Assembly: GCF_028290495.1 (NCBI RefSeq)
Contig: NZ_JAQGJT010000023.1
Location: 1-64,000 of the forward strand
Source: Tardiphaga sp.
GTDB lineage: Bacteria > Pseudomonadota > Alphaproteobacteria > Rhizobiales > Xanthobacteraceae
Length of the DNA: 64,000 nucleotides
Direction of reading: 5' to 3'
Shown here: positions 51,019 to 60,867 of the stretch, in pieces
Layout: each line of letters begins with the position of its first letter
Position numbering within the stretch: the stretch's first letter is position 1
The notes under the pieces: generated by a model
What the model saw: the letters and a program-made list of their open reading frames with translations, nothing else
Told to the model about the DNA's origin: nothing
Databases searched by the model: none
Translations under genes and position numbers: made by a program

Positions 51019-52254
51019 ATGCGCTTCAGCTTCATTCACGCCGCCGATCTGCACATCGACAGTCCGCTGGCCGGCCTCGGCCTCAAGGACAAAGCGGTCG
51101 CCGAGCGTTTCGCGCAGGCCGGCCGCCGCGCGGTCGAGGCGCTGATCGCGGAGACGATCCGTAGCCAGGCTGCGTTCCTGATCGTCGCCGGCGACATTTT
51201 TGACGGCGACTGGCGCGACGTCACCACCGGGCTGTTTTTCGTCCGCGCCATCGGCGCGCTGCACCGCGCCGGCATTCCCGCCATCATGGTCAAGGGCAAC
51301 CACGATTCCGAAAGCGGCATGTCGCGCTCGCTGACCTATCCGGAGTCGGTGCGGATCTTTTCGTCGCGCAAGGCCGAGACCTTTGATCTCCCTGACCATC
51401 GCGTGGCGCTGCACGGCCGCAGCTTTCCGAACCGGCTGGTGCCGGACGATTTCGTCGAGAGCTATCCTGCGCGCCGCGACGGCTGGCTCAACATCGGCGT
51501 GCTGCACACTTCGCTGGAAGGTTCAAAGGACCATCAGAGCTACGCGCCGTGCAGCCTCGCGGACCTGCGGCTGTTCGGCTACGACTACTGGGCGCTCGGC
51601 CACGTGCACGATGCGAAGATCCTCAGCGAGGATCCCTGGGTGGTCTATCCCGGCAACCTGCAGGGCCGCAGCGTGCGCGAGACCGGCGCCAAGGGCGCGA
51701 TGCGCGTCACCGTCGAGGATGGCCGCATCATCGCGGTGGAGCCGCTGGTGTTCGACGGCGCGCGCTGGGCGCACGAGACGGTGGATGTCTCCGGCGCGGA
51801 AAACGAAACCGATGTGATCGCCGGGATCGGCGCCGCGCTGGAAGCCTTGCACGGCCGCAGCGACGGCCGCCCGCTGGCGGTGCGCGTCACGCTGTCTGGC
51901 ACGACACCGCTGCACAGCCATCTGGTGGCGCGCCGCGAGATTCTGCAGGACGAGGCGCGCGCGGCCGGCTTTCGTATCGCCGAGGATTGCTGGGTCGAGC
52001 AACTGAAACTGACGACCTCGGCGCCACAGCGCGCCGCCGCGGAATTGTCGCCGGCCGACAGCCTCGACGTCGATGATCTGCTGGCTGCCGCGGCCGCCGA
52101 TCCGGCCTTTGCCGAGGCGCTGGCCGAGACGATGAAGAGCATCATCGACAAGCTGCCGCATGATCTGCGCAAGGAATTGTCGGATGATCCCGACAGGCTG
52201 AAGCGTCTGGCGGACGATGCACGCGATTATCTCGCGGGAGAGATGGCGTCGTGA
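51019..52254 (+). CDS. DNA repair exonuclease/metallophosphoesterase (SbcD/YhaO-like)
   Basis: A 411-residue calcineurin-like phosphoesterase. The five metal motifs are present: FIHAADLHID (DxH), IVAGDIFDGDW (GDxxD), VKGNHD (GNHD), LHTSLEG (H) and ALGHVHD (GHxH). Members of the YhaO/SbcD group are nucleases acting in double-strand break processing. ATG 51019 (reading MRFSFIHAADLH) is preferred by family alignment; ATG 51001 is in frame. Overlaps the ATPase gene by 4 bases, the standard SbcCD/YhaON arrangement. Confidence 0.88.
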   Translation: MRFSFIHAADLHIDSPLAGLGLKDKAVAERFAQAGRRAVEALIAETIRSQAAFLIVAGDIFDGDWRDVTTGLFFVRAIGALHRAGIPAIMVKGNHDSESGMSRSLTYPESVRIFSSRKAETFDLPDHRVALHGRSFPNRLVPDDFVESYPARRDGWLNIGVLHTSLEGSKDHQSYAPCSLADLRLFGYDYWALGHVHDAKILSEDPWVVYPGNLQGRSVRETGAKGAMRVTVEDGRIIAVEPLVFDGARWAHETVDVSGAENETDVIAGIGAALEALHGRSDGRPLAVRVTLSGTTPLHSHLVARREILQDEARAAGFRIAEDCWVEQLKLTTSAPQRAAAELSPADSLDVDDLLAAAAADPAFAEALAETMKSIIDKLPHDLRKELSDDPDRLKRLADDARDYLAGEMAS

Positions 52255-55200
52255 GAATCGAAACGCTTTCGCTGGAGCGCTACGGCAAATTCACCGACCG
52301 CATGCTGTCGTTCCGTCCGGACGCGTCGCTGCATGTCGTGCTCGGCGCCAACGAGGCCGGCAAGACTTCGGCGCTGTCGGCAATCGGCGACCTGCTGTTC
52401 GGCTTCGGCGCGCGCACCGATTACGACTTCAGGCACGACAGCAAGACGCTGCGCATCGGCGGCGCGCTGCGCCATGCCGATGGCCGGCAGATCGAGGTGC
52501 GCCGCCGCAAGGGCAACAAGAACACGCTGGTGGATGCCGCCGACCAGCCGCTGCCGGACCATGCGCTGGAGCCGTATCTCGCGGGCATCACGCGCGACAT
52601 TTTCAACCGCGAGTTCGGCCTGACCGCAGAGGCGCTGCGCGTCGGCGGCAACGAATTGCTCAAGGCCGGCGGCAGCCTCGCCGAGACGCTGGCGGCGGGC
52701 TCGGCCGGGATGACGGTGCTGTCGCGGATTCGCGATCGGCTCAAGAACGAGGCCGATGATCTGTTCACCTCGCGCAAGTCCGCCAGCAAGCCGTTTTATA
52801 TCGCGGCCGATCGCCACGACGCCGCCGAACGCGCGCTGCGCGAGGCGGTGGTGTCGCCCGAAGCGCTGGAGGATGTCAAGAAAGCGGTGGCGGAAGCGCG
52901 CACGCGGCTGGATGCGCTGAACGCCGACCACGCCGCCGCCGGCAGCAACCTCGCGCGCTGGCAGCGCACCTTGCGCGTGCGCTCCAAACTGGCGCGGCTG
53001 GATAGCCTCGCGCAGGAACTGGTGGGTCTGGCCGATCTGCCGGAGGTCTCCGCGCAGGCGACGCTGCCGTGGCGCGAGGCGTTGGCCGCCGACGCCGCCC
53101 TCACCGATGAATGGAATGCGCTGGATCGCGCCGACGCCGCGGATACCGGGGCGATGGCGGCGATGTCGGTCGATGAAGACCTGCTGTCGGCAGCCCCCGT
53201 GATCGACGCGCTGCGCGAGCGGCTCGGCGCCGTGCGCAAGGCGATGGAGGATCTGCCGCGCCGTCGCGAGGCGCGCCGCTCCGCGCAGGAACAGCTCGAT
53301 GCCGCCGCGCATCGCCTCGGCCTGCCGTCGCATGTCGAACTATTGAAGCAACTGGCGAGCGATCCGGCGCTGGCGATGGTCAAGGATCTGATCGAGCGCA
53401 GCCGTCGCGCGGAGCAGGCGAAGGCCGAAGCGGCAGCCAAGCGCGCGCGGGTGCTGCACGACATCGAAAGCCTCGCCGCCGAGGACGAGGCGCCGCATGC
53501 CGTGACCGATCCCGAGGCAGCACGGCAGCGGCTCGAAGCCCTGTCGGAACTTCCGACCCACGCCGACCGGCTGCGTCGCGAGACGGCGACGCTGGCGTCC
53601 GAGAAGAAGAATCTTTCTGCGCTGGCGACCGCGCTCGATCCGCAAGCCGGCGACATGGCCGGGCTGTCCGCGCTGCCACTGCCGGAGCCCGCGGTCATCG
53701 CCGCGCATGGCCAGGCGATGGAGCGCATCGATGCCGAGGCGCGCAAGCTGCATGATGCGCTCGCTGCCGCCAGCGCCGCGATGGAGACGGCGGAGACCGA
53801 ATTGCTGCGGTTGTCCGGCGATGGCGCGGTCTCGACGCGCGCCGACCTGAACGACGTGCGCATCGAGCGCAACGCTCAACTGCAGTCGCTGCGCGCCGCG
53901 CTGGACGGCGACGCCGATACGCGGCGCAACCGCCTCGGCGATGTCGAACGCGCGTCGCAGGCGATCGATGCGATCACCGATCGCCTGCTCACCGACACCG
54001 AACGCGCCGCGCGCCGCGAGGCGACCCAGGAACGGCTCGACCACGGCCGCCGCGAACATGACCGCGTGACCGCGGCGATCGCGGGTCTGCAAGAGTGCCG
54101 CACCGAGGCCGACACCGCCTGGCAGGCGATCTGGCGATCCTCCGGCATCGCACCGCGCAGCCCGGCCGAGATGTTGCGCTGGCGCGAGCGGGTCGATCAG
54201 TTGATCGGCCGCGTCGCCAGGCTCGACGAGCAGCAGGCCGAACTCGATGCGCTGGCGGCCGGGCAGGAGGCAGGCAGGACCGCGGTGATCTCGCTGCTCG
54301 AGGCGATGGGCCGCACGCCGGATCGTTCGCTGCCGGCAGACATTCTTTATCGCGAGGCGCGCAGCCGGCACGGTGAATTGCAGAAGGCCTGGACCGATGT
54401 GCGCGCTCGCGCCGTGGCTCGCCAGCGCGCCGAACGCGATCTCGTCGAGACGCAGGCCGCGCTCGATCAGGCGGCCCGCGTTCTGGCCGAACTCACCGAA
54501 CTCTGGCCATCGGCGCTTCGACCGATCGGGCTGCGCGCGGACGCGTCGCCGGCCGAAGCCGAAGCGGCCCTTGCGGTCTGGCAACTGGTCGCGGTGCCGA
54601 AGCTTGGCTTCGAGCGCGAGGGCCGCAGCGTCGAAACCATCGAGGCCGATCTCATCGCTTTCGATCGCGATGTCACGGATGTGGTGGAGCGGCTGGCGCC
54701 GGATGTGAGGGGCCATTCCGCGCAGGAGTCGCTGGCGCGTCTGACGGAACGGCTCGCCGAGACCAGGCGCGCGGCGGATGCCTGCGTTCGGCTGCGCGAA
54801 GCCATCGCCCGGCGCGCCCAGCAGCGCCAGGGCGCCGCGCTTCGACGTCAGACGGTCGGGATTGCGCTGCAGGAGGCCCGTTTGGTGTTTGGCGCGGCCG
54901 ATCTGGCGGCGCTCTCTGAAGCCCTTGCGCGGTTGGCGCAGCGACACGCGCTGGAAGGCGAACGCTCGGGCCTGCAGCGTGAGCTGCCCGAGATTGCCGA
55001 TGGCCATGACGAAAAGATGCTGCGCGCCGAACAGCAGGGCCTCGACCTCGATGCGCTACAAGGCGAGATCGAACGCGAAACCGTCCGGCAGAATGAGTTG
55101 CTGGAGGATTTCAAGCGTACCTCTGCCGAATTGCATCAGAAGCAGCGCGATTTTGAAACGCTGGTCAAAGGCCGCGATGCGGCAGCCGCCGCCGCCGAGC

Positions 55201-55709
55201 GCGCCGAGGCGGGCGTCGAACTGGTCTCCGTCGCCGAACGCTGGCTGCTGCGCGTTGCTGCGGCGCGGCTGGCGTCGCTGGCGATCGAACGGCATCGCAC
55301 GATGGTGCAGGATCCCCTGATCGACCAGGCCAGCGGGTTGTTTGCGCTGGCCAGCGGCGATGCCTTCCAGGGGCTCGGCGTCGATTATGGCGATGACGAC
55401 CGCCCGGTGCTGGTGGCGGTGCGTGCCGATGGCGAACGCGTCGGCATCGCCGGTCTTAGCGAAGGCTCGCGCGACCAGTTGTTCCTGGCGCTGCGGCTGG
55501 CGCTGCTGGAGCGGCGCATCCACCAGCCGCTCCCCTTCATCGGCGACGATCTGCTGACCAGTTTTGATGAGGGACGCACGAAGGCGACGCTGAATCTGCT
55601 GGCCGCTGCCGGCCGGCAGCGGCAGGTCATCGTGTTTACGCATCACCAGCACGTCGCCGATCTCGCCGTGGCCATCGAGGGTCACGACGTGGATGTGATG
55701 AAGCTTTGA
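52251..55709 (+). CDS. SMC-like AAA ATPase (YhaN family), partner of the exonuclease
   Basis: A 1152-residue protein with split ATPase halves around a long coiled coil. Walker A GANEAGKTS (residues 32-40) lies in the first domain; the middle 900 residues are alanine/arginine/glutamate-rich heptads; the C-terminal part has the ABC-type signature GLSEGSRDQLFLALRLALLE and Walker B LPFIGDDLLTSFDEGR. The GTG start overlaps the YhaO-like stop. The pair probably forms a Rad50/Mre11-like complex that tethers and trims DNA ends. Confidence 0.9.
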   Translation: MRIETLSLERYGKFTDRMLSFRPDASLHVVLGANEAGKTSALSAIGDLLFGFGARTDYDFRHDSKTLRIGGALRHADGRQIEVRRRKGNKNTLVDAADQPLPDHALEPYLAGITRDIFNREFGLTAEALRVGGNELLKAGGSLAETLAAGSAGMTVLSRIRDRLKNEADDLFTSRKSASKPFYIAADRHDAAERALREAVVSPEALEDVKKAVAEARTRLDALNADHAAAGSNLARWQRTLRVRSKLARLDSLAQELVGLADLPEVSAQATLPWREALAADAALTDEWNALDRADAADTGAMAAMSVDEDLLSAAPVIDALRERLGAVRKAMEDLPRRREARRSAQEQLDAAAHRLGLPSHVELLKQLASDPALAMVKDLIERSRRAEQAKAEAAAKRARVLHDIESLAAEDEAPHAVTDPEAARQRLEALSELPTHADRLRRETATLASEKKNLSALATALDPQAGDMAGLSALPLPEPAVIAAHGQAMERIDAEARKLHDALAAASAAMETAETELLRLSGDGAVSTRADLNDVRIERNAQLQSLRAALDGDADTRRNRLGDVERASQAIDAITDRLLTDTERAARREATQERLDHGRREHDRVTAAIAGLQECRTEADTAWQAIWRSSGIAPRSPAEMLRWRERVDQLIGRVARLDEQQAELDALAAGQEAGRTAVISLLEAMGRTPDRSLPADILYREARSRHGELQKAWTDVRARAVARQRAERDLVETQAALDQAARVLAELTELWPSALRPIGLRADASPAEAEAALAVWQLVAVPKLGFEREGRSVETIEADLIAFDRDVTDVVERLAPDVRGHSAQESLARLTERLAETRRAADACVRLREAIARRAQQRQGAALRRQTVGIALQEARLVFGAADLAALSEALARLAQRHALEGERSGLQRELPEIADGHDEKMLRAEQQGLDLDALQGEIERETVRQNELLEDFKRTSAELHQKQRDFETLVKGRDAAAAAAERAEAGVELVSVAERWLLRVAAARLASLAIERHRTMVQDPLIDQASGLFALASGDAFQGLGVDYGDDDRPVLVAVRADGERVGIAGLSEGSRDQLFLALRLALLERRIHQPLPFIGDDLLTSFDEGRTKATLNLLAAAGRQRQVIVFTHHQHVADLAVAIEGHDVDVMKL

Positions 55710-55712
55710 CGT

Positions 55713-56459
55713 TCAGCCCGGTAGGAACGAGCGATTCCAGGTCGGGCTGATCAGCACCTCGTTGATGCAGACATGCGGCGGCATGCTCGCGATGAAGGCA
55801 ATGGTGCGGCCGAGATCGTCGGGCTGCAGCATCCGGGCCATCACTTCGTCGCTCGGCGGCACCGGGCGGTTCTTCATGATGGGCGTGGCGACTTCGCCCG
55901 GCGACAGGCAGCAGGCGCGCAAGCCGTTGACGCATTCGTCCATATTGAAGGAGTGCGTCAGCGCCAGCACCGCATGTTTGGTCGCGGTGTAAGCCGGCCC
56001 CGTCATCTTCGAGACGATGCGTCCGGCCCAGGACGCGACATTGATGATGCAGCCGTCCTGCTGCGCGCGCATCGCCGGCAGCACCGCGCGCATGCAGTAC
56101 ATCACGCCGTTGAGGTTGATATCGACGATCTGGTCCCAGCCGTCCTGCGTCACATCTTCCCAGCTGCGCTTCGGCAGGTTGAGGCCGGCGCTGTTGACCA
56201 GCAGGTCGATGCGGCCGTATTTGGCAAGGATCGCCTGCGCCACCTTGTTGACGTCGTCGGCGTTGCTGACGTCGAGCGCCATCGCTTCGACCGGTCTGCC
56301 GCCGGCGCCCAGTTCATCCACGACGCCCTTCAGCACCTCGGCGCGGCGGCCGGAGATGATCACGGTCCAGCCGTCGGCCAGCAGCGCTTCCGCCCCGGCG
56401 CGGCCGATGCCGGTGCCGCCGCCGGTGACCCAGGCGATCTTCTTCGTGTGATGGTTCAT
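55713..56459 (-). CDS. Short-chain dehydrogenase/reductase (SDR)
   Basis: A 248-residue classical SDR: cofactor motif TGGGTGIG (12-19), VNSAG where NNAG is usual, catalytic serine in INVASWAG and YTATK. LSPGEVATPIM is the conserved PG motif. Substrate unknown. Convergent with the YhaN-like gene (3-base gap) and divergent from none; it stands alone before the ClC gene. Confidence 0.88.
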   Translation of the reverse strand: MNHHTKKIAWVTGGGTGIGRAGAEALLADGWTVIISGRRAEVLKGVVDELGAGGRPVEAMALDVSNADDVNKVAQAILAKYGRIDLLVNSAGLNLPKRSWEDVTQDGWDQIVDINLNGVMYCMRAVLPAMRAQQDGCIINVASWAGRIVSKMTGPAYTATKHAVLALTHSFNMDECVNGLRACCLSPGEVATPIMKNRPVPPSDEVMARMLQPDDLGRTIAFIASMPPHVCINEVLISPTWNRSFLPG

Positions 56460-56547
56460 GGTATCTCTTCCCGGTGAATGCTTGAACTAATGCGGCGGAG
56501 TTTCGATCATCCGGCGCGCGGGCGCCAGCCCCGGCGTCCAACAGATT

Positions 56548-58302
56548 TCAGCCGATAAAGTCGCGTCGACGCTTTTCGAATTCTTCAGCATATCGCCGCA
56601 ACACGTGCGCTTCGGTGAGCACGCCGATTACGCGACCGCGGTCCAGCGTGTCGAGCACCGCGAGCGACTCGGCCTCGGCGCGGTCGAAGGCGGCGACGGC
56701 TTCCTGCACGTTCCAGTTGGGCAGCAGCGTGAAACCGCGGCTGCGCAAAATCTTGCGCAGGCTGTCATCGGGCTTGCGTTCCGGCGCGTGTGCATCCGCC
56801 ACCAGCACGATGCCGGCATAGCGTTCGTCGGCATCGATCGCGATCACCTGGTTCTTCGATCCCAGCGGAAAGCTCTCGCGGAATTGCGCGATGCCGAGAT
56901 CGGCGTTCACCGTCACCATGTCGGCGCGCATCATGCTGCGCACGGTGAGGTCGCGGATCCAGCCGACATCCGCGGCGCTGCGGATCGTCTCGCCACGCAG
57001 ATGCAGGCGCCAGGTTGCGAAGGAATAGCCGAACAGTTCGCGCGTCGTCTGCGTCGAGACGATCACCGCGATCAGCACGGCGGTGGAAAGCCACAGGTTG
57101 CCGGTCGCCTCCAGCGCGATGAAGGTCATGGTCAGCGGTCCGCCGATGATCGAGGCCGACAGCGCGCTCATGCCGATCACCGCATAGACGCTGGTGTCGA
57201 GCGCAAGCCACGGCATCAGCGCGGTGGCGGCCGCCGCGAACAGATGGCCGCCGATCGCCCCCAGCAGCAACGAGGCGAAGAACAGGCCGCCGCGAAAGCC
57301 CGAGCCGAGCGAGATCACCGAGGCGATCGCCTTCAGGACGAACACCGTGACCAGCGCCATGACCGGCGTCGTCATGCCACCGCTGACATGCAGCGCGCCG
57401 TGGCCGGACGACAGCACTTCCGGCGTCACCAGCGCGAGCAGGCCGACCAGCAGTCCGCCCAGCGCCGGGCGCAGCGGCGGCCACAGCCGGATCTTCTGCA
57501 GCAGCGTGTCGCACTGCGCCACGCCGCGCATGATTCCGATGCCGAACATCGCCGCGATCAGCCCGAGCAAAGCTGCGACCGCGAGATCCTGTCCGGTGAC
57601 TTCACCGATCTGGCTGACCGAGATGCCGAGCGACAGCGGCGAGAACATCCGCGTCGCCGCATAGCCGGCAACGGCCGCGACGCCGATCGGCGTCAGGCTG
57701 GCAGCGGTATAGCCGCCGATGATCAGCTCGAACGCATAGAATGCCCCGGCCAGCGGCGCGCCGAACGCGCCGGCGATCGCGGCCGCGGCGCCGCAGCCGA
57801 CCATGATGCGCTGGTCGGAGCGCCGCAGATGCAGCGCGCGTCCGATCGAGGAAGCGACGCCGCTGGCGATCTGGGTATAGCCGGCTTCGAGCCCGACGGA
57901 GCCGCCGACGCCGCTCGACCACACCGTCTGCAGGGCCACGATGACGCTGCCGCGAAACGACATCGCGCCGCCATGCAGCGCATTGGCTTCGATCGGATCG
58001 ATCTCGCGGCCCGGCCGCCAGCGCAACAGCAGCAGCAGGGCGACGCCAAGCACAAGGCCGCCGAGCGTCGGCACCAGGATGGCGCGGACCGGATCGATCC
58101 AGGTCTGGCCCGACAGCCGCTCGCCGAGCTGCAGGTTGAACAGGCCCTCATGCATCAGGTTGACCGCCGCGCTCATCGCCGCGACCAGCAGGCCCGCGAT
58201 GCCGCCGATCAACGCGGCGACGACGACCAGGCTGGTCTCGCGTGCGCGAACGAAGGTGCGCAGCCAGCGCGGCGCTTCGAGATAAAAACCGGGTCGGGTC
58301 AT
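56548..58302 (-). CDS. ClC-type chloride channel/antiporter with C-terminal CBS domains
   Basis: A 584-residue membrane protein. The channel part covers about residues 25-420: GGIAGLLVAAMSAAVNLMHEGLF, GSGVGGSVGLEAGYTQIASG (the region of the GxEGP selectivity motif, here with the glutamate kept but the following GP missing), GSGFRGGLFFASLLLGAIGG and YAVIGMSALSASIIGGPLTMTFIALEATG. Residues from about 440 on form a CBS pair (TVRSMMRADMVTVNAD; GRVIGVLTEAHVLRRYAEEF) likely to sense nucleotides. Start ATG 58302 is chosen since the family begins here; the upstream extension enters the riboswitch promoter region. Confidence 0.88.
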   Translation of the reverse strand: MTRPGFYLEAPRWLRTFVRARETSLVVVAALIGGIAGLLVAAMSAAVNLMHEGLFNLQLGERLSGQTWIDPVRAILVPTLGGLVLGVALLLLLRWRPGREIDPIEANALHGGAMSFRGSVIVALQTVWSSGVGGSVGLEAGYTQIASGVASSIGRALHLRRSDQRIMVGCGAAAAIAGAFGAPLAGAFYAFELIIGGYTAASLTPIGVAAVAGYAATRMFSPLSLGISVSQIGEVTGQDLAVAALLGLIAAMFGIGIMRGVAQCDTLLQKIRLWPPLRPALGGLLVGLLALVTPEVLSSGHGALHVSGGMTTPVMALVTVFVLKAIASVISLGSGFRGGLFFASLLLGAIGGHLFAAAATALMPWLALDTSVYAVIGMSALSASIIGGPLTMTFIALEATGNLWLSTAVLIAVIVSTQTTRELFGYSFATWRLHLRGETIRSAADVGWIRDLTVRSMMRADMVTVNADLGIAQFRESFPLGSKNQVIAIDADERYAGIVLVADAHAPERKPDDSLRKILRSRGFTLLPNWNVQEAVAAFDRAEAESLAVLDTLDRGRVIGVLTEAHVLRRYAEEFEKRRRDFIG

Positions 58303-58422
58303 GGCTTCATCTGTGTCATCGGAAGGGCAAACCAAGCCTGCTTGTAGGGCGCGTTGGCCGGTCAGGCCACCGACAAATCTGCCACAACCCGTTGCAAAAT
58401 AATGCAGCGCCGGGCTGCGGCA

Positions 58423-58451
58423 TTGACTCCACGTCGTCGCAAACCCTAGAT
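58423..58451 (+). promoter_or_regulatory. Possible promoter of the B12-controlled unit
   Basis: TTGACT (58423-58428) with a weak -10 element around CTAGATC (58446-58452), just before the cobalamin riboswitch. The -35 is good, the -10 poor. Confidence 0.35.
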
Positions 58452-58456
58452 CGCCG

Positions 58457-58630
58457 TGACGGTTCCCCTGTTTGGGGATCAAAAGGGAATGCGGTGCGGG
58501 GAGCGATCCCCAATGCCGCGGCTGCCCCCGCAACTGTAAGCGGTGAATCTTTCGTCACATGCCACTGGGAAACTCGGTCCTGGGAAGGCGACGAAAGGTG
58601 TCGACCCGCGAGCCAGGAGACCTGCCGTCA
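58457..58630 (+). ncRNA. Cobalamin (B12) riboswitch
   Basis: Contains the conserved core GCCGCGGCTGCCCCCGCAA with CTGTAAGCGG after it (58515-58543), CCACTGG (58563-58569), GGGAAGGCG and the B12 box AGCCAGGAGACCTGCC (58611-58626). GACGG near the 5' end pairs with CCGTC at the 3' end to close P1. It sits 125 bases before a TonB-dependent receptor gene and should switch that gene off when cobalamin is plentiful. Confidence 0.95.
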
Positions 58631-58755
58631 AACGTGGTCACACGCGAAGATGTCGGTCGGGGATAACAGACATTAGTTTCATCGACGATGCCCCGGGCAT
58701 CTCGCTGAGACCTCGTTCGCTGTGACGTGCCACAACGTCAAGCCGAGGTCGAACC

Positions 58756-60867
58756 ATGTCTTCCGTCCCCACTGCCGCGCAGCGTCGCCGCATTCTTCTC
58801 GCATCCACCATTCTCCTGACGTCGTTGTCGCTGCCGGTCGCGTCGGCCTTTGCACAACAGAATCCGGCGCAGCAGGGCTCCGCGCTGCCGGCCATCAATG
58901 TCACCGCCAGCCGGCTCTCCACCGGCATCGTCGGCGCGTCCACCTCGGTGATATCAGCCGAAGACATCGCGCGTTCGCCGGCGCAGACGGTGCAGGAGAT
59001 CATCGCCCAGACGCCCGGCGTGCAGTTGCAAAACCTCTATGGCGGCGTCAACGGCGCGGCGACCTCGGTCGATCTGCGCGGCTTCGGCGCGTTTGCGACC
59101 TCCAATACGCTGGTGCTGATCAACGGCCGCCGCCTCAACGATCTGGATATGGCCGGCGTCGATCTGTCGACGATTCCGCGCGACTCCATCGAACGCATCG
59201 AGATCACCAGGGGCAACAGCGGCGCCGTGCTGTATGGCGATGACGCGGTCGGCGGCGTCATCAACATCGTGACCAAGACCGGATCGGCAAAGCCTCTGTC
59301 GATGCGTGTCGAAGGCGGCGCGGGTTCGTTCGGCCAGCAACTGGGATCGGTATCGGTCGCCGCCAATGCCGGGCCGTGGTCGTCATCGTTCTACGGCAGC
59401 GGCATCCGCTCCGACGGCTACCGCGACAACAATGCGCTGACGCAGCACACGGGAATCGGCGACATCCGCTACGCCACGCCGGAGTTTTCAGCGTTCCTGA
59501 CGTTGTCCGGCGACCGCCAGCATCTCGGTCTGCCCGGCGGGCGCACCGTCGATCCCTCGATCGGGCTCAATCAACTGCTGACCGACCGCCGTGGCACCTC
59601 GACGCCGCTGGACTATGCCGACAAGCAGGGCCTCAACGTCACCGCGGGTTTTACCAAGACGCTGTGGAGCGGCGCGGAGTTGATCGTCGACGGCGGCGTC
59701 CGCAACAAGGACCAGCAGGCCGGCTATTTCGGCAGCCTTCCGCTATCCAGCTTCGCCGCCAGCTATGTCGATACCAGCCTGCAGACATGGTCGCTGACGC
59801 CGCGGCTGAGCATCAAGAACCAGCTGTTCGGCCTGCCGTCCGACGTGCTCACCGGCATCGACTTCAACGATGCGACCTATCACTCGAACCGCAGCCAGTT
59901 GCAGGGCACCGCGCCGACCCATGTCTATGACCTGTCGCAGCAGACGTTGTCCGCCTACTGGCAGCAGACGGTGGGCCTGCTGCCCAGCACCGACGTGTCC
60001 TATGGCGGCCGCATCCAGCAGACCCGGCTGAGCGCGCGCGATCGTTTCGACATCAACGCGCCCGGCGCCTTCGATGCGCAGGCGCTGCCGCTCAACAGCG
60101 AGCAGACGCAGCATGCGCTGCATGTCGGGATCGAGCATCGTATCAACGATGTGTTCGCCGTGTTCGGCCGTGCCGCCAGCGCGTACCGCACGCCCAACGT
60201 CGATGAACTCGTGGCTTCCGGGCCGTCCTTCGCTGCCGACTTCAGCCCGATCCCTGGCACCTTCACGCTGAAGACGCAGACCTCGCGCGATATCGAGGCC
60301 GGCTTCCGCATCAAGGCCGGCGCCTTCAATGCGCAGTCCAGCATCTACGGCATGGATCTCGAAAACGAGATTCACTACAACCCCGTGCTGTTCTACAACA
60401 CCAACCTCGATCCGACGCGCCGCTACGGCTCCGAGACCAGCGCCTCGTTGCGCACCAGCGATACGGTGCTGTTGCGCGGCGGACTGGCGCTGACGCGCGC
60501 GGTGTTCCGCGAAGGCGAGTTCGCCGGCCACGACGTGCCGCTGGTGTCGCGCCTGACGGCCAGTGGCGGCGTCACCTGGAATGTCTGGGAGAAGTACGTC
60601 GTGGTGGATGCCACCGTGCGTTACTGGAGCAGCCGTCGCATGGACAATGACCAGTTGAACACGCAGCCGGTGATCCCGGCCAATGCGACCGTCGATCTGA
60701 AGATCAGCGGCGAGATCGAGCATTTCTTCTGGTCGCTCGCGGTCAACAACCTGCTCGATGCGCAGTATTACGACTATGCCATCGCCAGCACGTTCACGGC
60801 TGGCCGCTTCAACGCCTATCCGCTGCCCGGCCGCAGCTACATGGTCAGAGCGGGCGCGACGTTCTGA
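58756..60867 (+). CDS. btuB: TonB-dependent outer membrane receptor, BtuB-like (cobalamin uptake)
   Basis: A 703-residue outer-membrane receptor. Signal peptide to about residue 34 (ASAFA), TonB box-like INVTAS near 49, plug domain (ISAEDIARSPAQTVQEIIAQTPGVQLQNLYGG, VDLRGFGAFATSNTLVLINGRRLND, IERIEITRGNSGAVLYGDDAVGGVINIVTK), then a 22-strand barrel ending NAYPLPGRSYMVRAGATF with the terminal phenylalanine. The upstream cobalamin riboswitch strongly supports a corrinoid substrate. Overlaps the following gene by one base. Confidence 0.9.
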   Translation: MSSVPTAAQRRRILLASTILLTSLSLPVASAFAQQNPAQQGSALPAINVTASRLSTGIVGASTSVISAEDIARSPAQTVQEIIAQTPGVQLQNLYGGVNGAATSVDLRGFGAFATSNTLVLINGRRLNDLDMAGVDLSTIPRDSIERIEITRGNSGAVLYGDDAVGGVINIVTKTGSAKPLSMRVEGGAGSFGQQLGSVSVAANAGPWSSSFYGSGIRSDGYRDNNALTQHTGIGDIRYATPEFSAFLTLSGDRQHLGLPGGRTVDPSIGLNQLLTDRRGTSTPLDYADKQGLNVTAGFTKTLWSGAELIVDGGVRNKDQQAGYFGSLPLSSFAASYVDTSLQTWSLTPRLSIKNQLFGLPSDVLTGIDFNDATYHSNRSQLQGTAPTHVYDLSQQTLSAYWQQTVGLLPSTDVSYGGRIQQTRLSARDRFDINAPGAFDAQALPLNSEQTQHALHVGIEHRINDVFAVFGRAASAYRTPNVDELVASGPSFAADFSPIPGTFTLKTQTSRDIEAGFRIKAGAFNAQSSIYGMDLENEIHYNPVLFYNTNLDPTRRYGSETSASLRTSDTVLLRGGLALTRAVFREGEFAGHDVPLVSRLTASGGVTWNVWEKYVVVDATVRYWSSRRMDNDQLNTQPVIPANATVDLKISGEIEHFFWSLAVNNLLDAQYYDYAIASTFTAGRFNAYPLPGRSYMVRAGATF

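Noticed and set aside
53340-55007. A 555-codon minus-strand frame
   Set aside because: Lies inside the coiled-coil part of the YhaN-like ATPase gene and has shadow-type composition.
56605-58347. A 580-codon plus-strand frame
   Set aside because: Antisense to the ClC gene; extremely rich in D, R, H and Q with no hydrophobic core.
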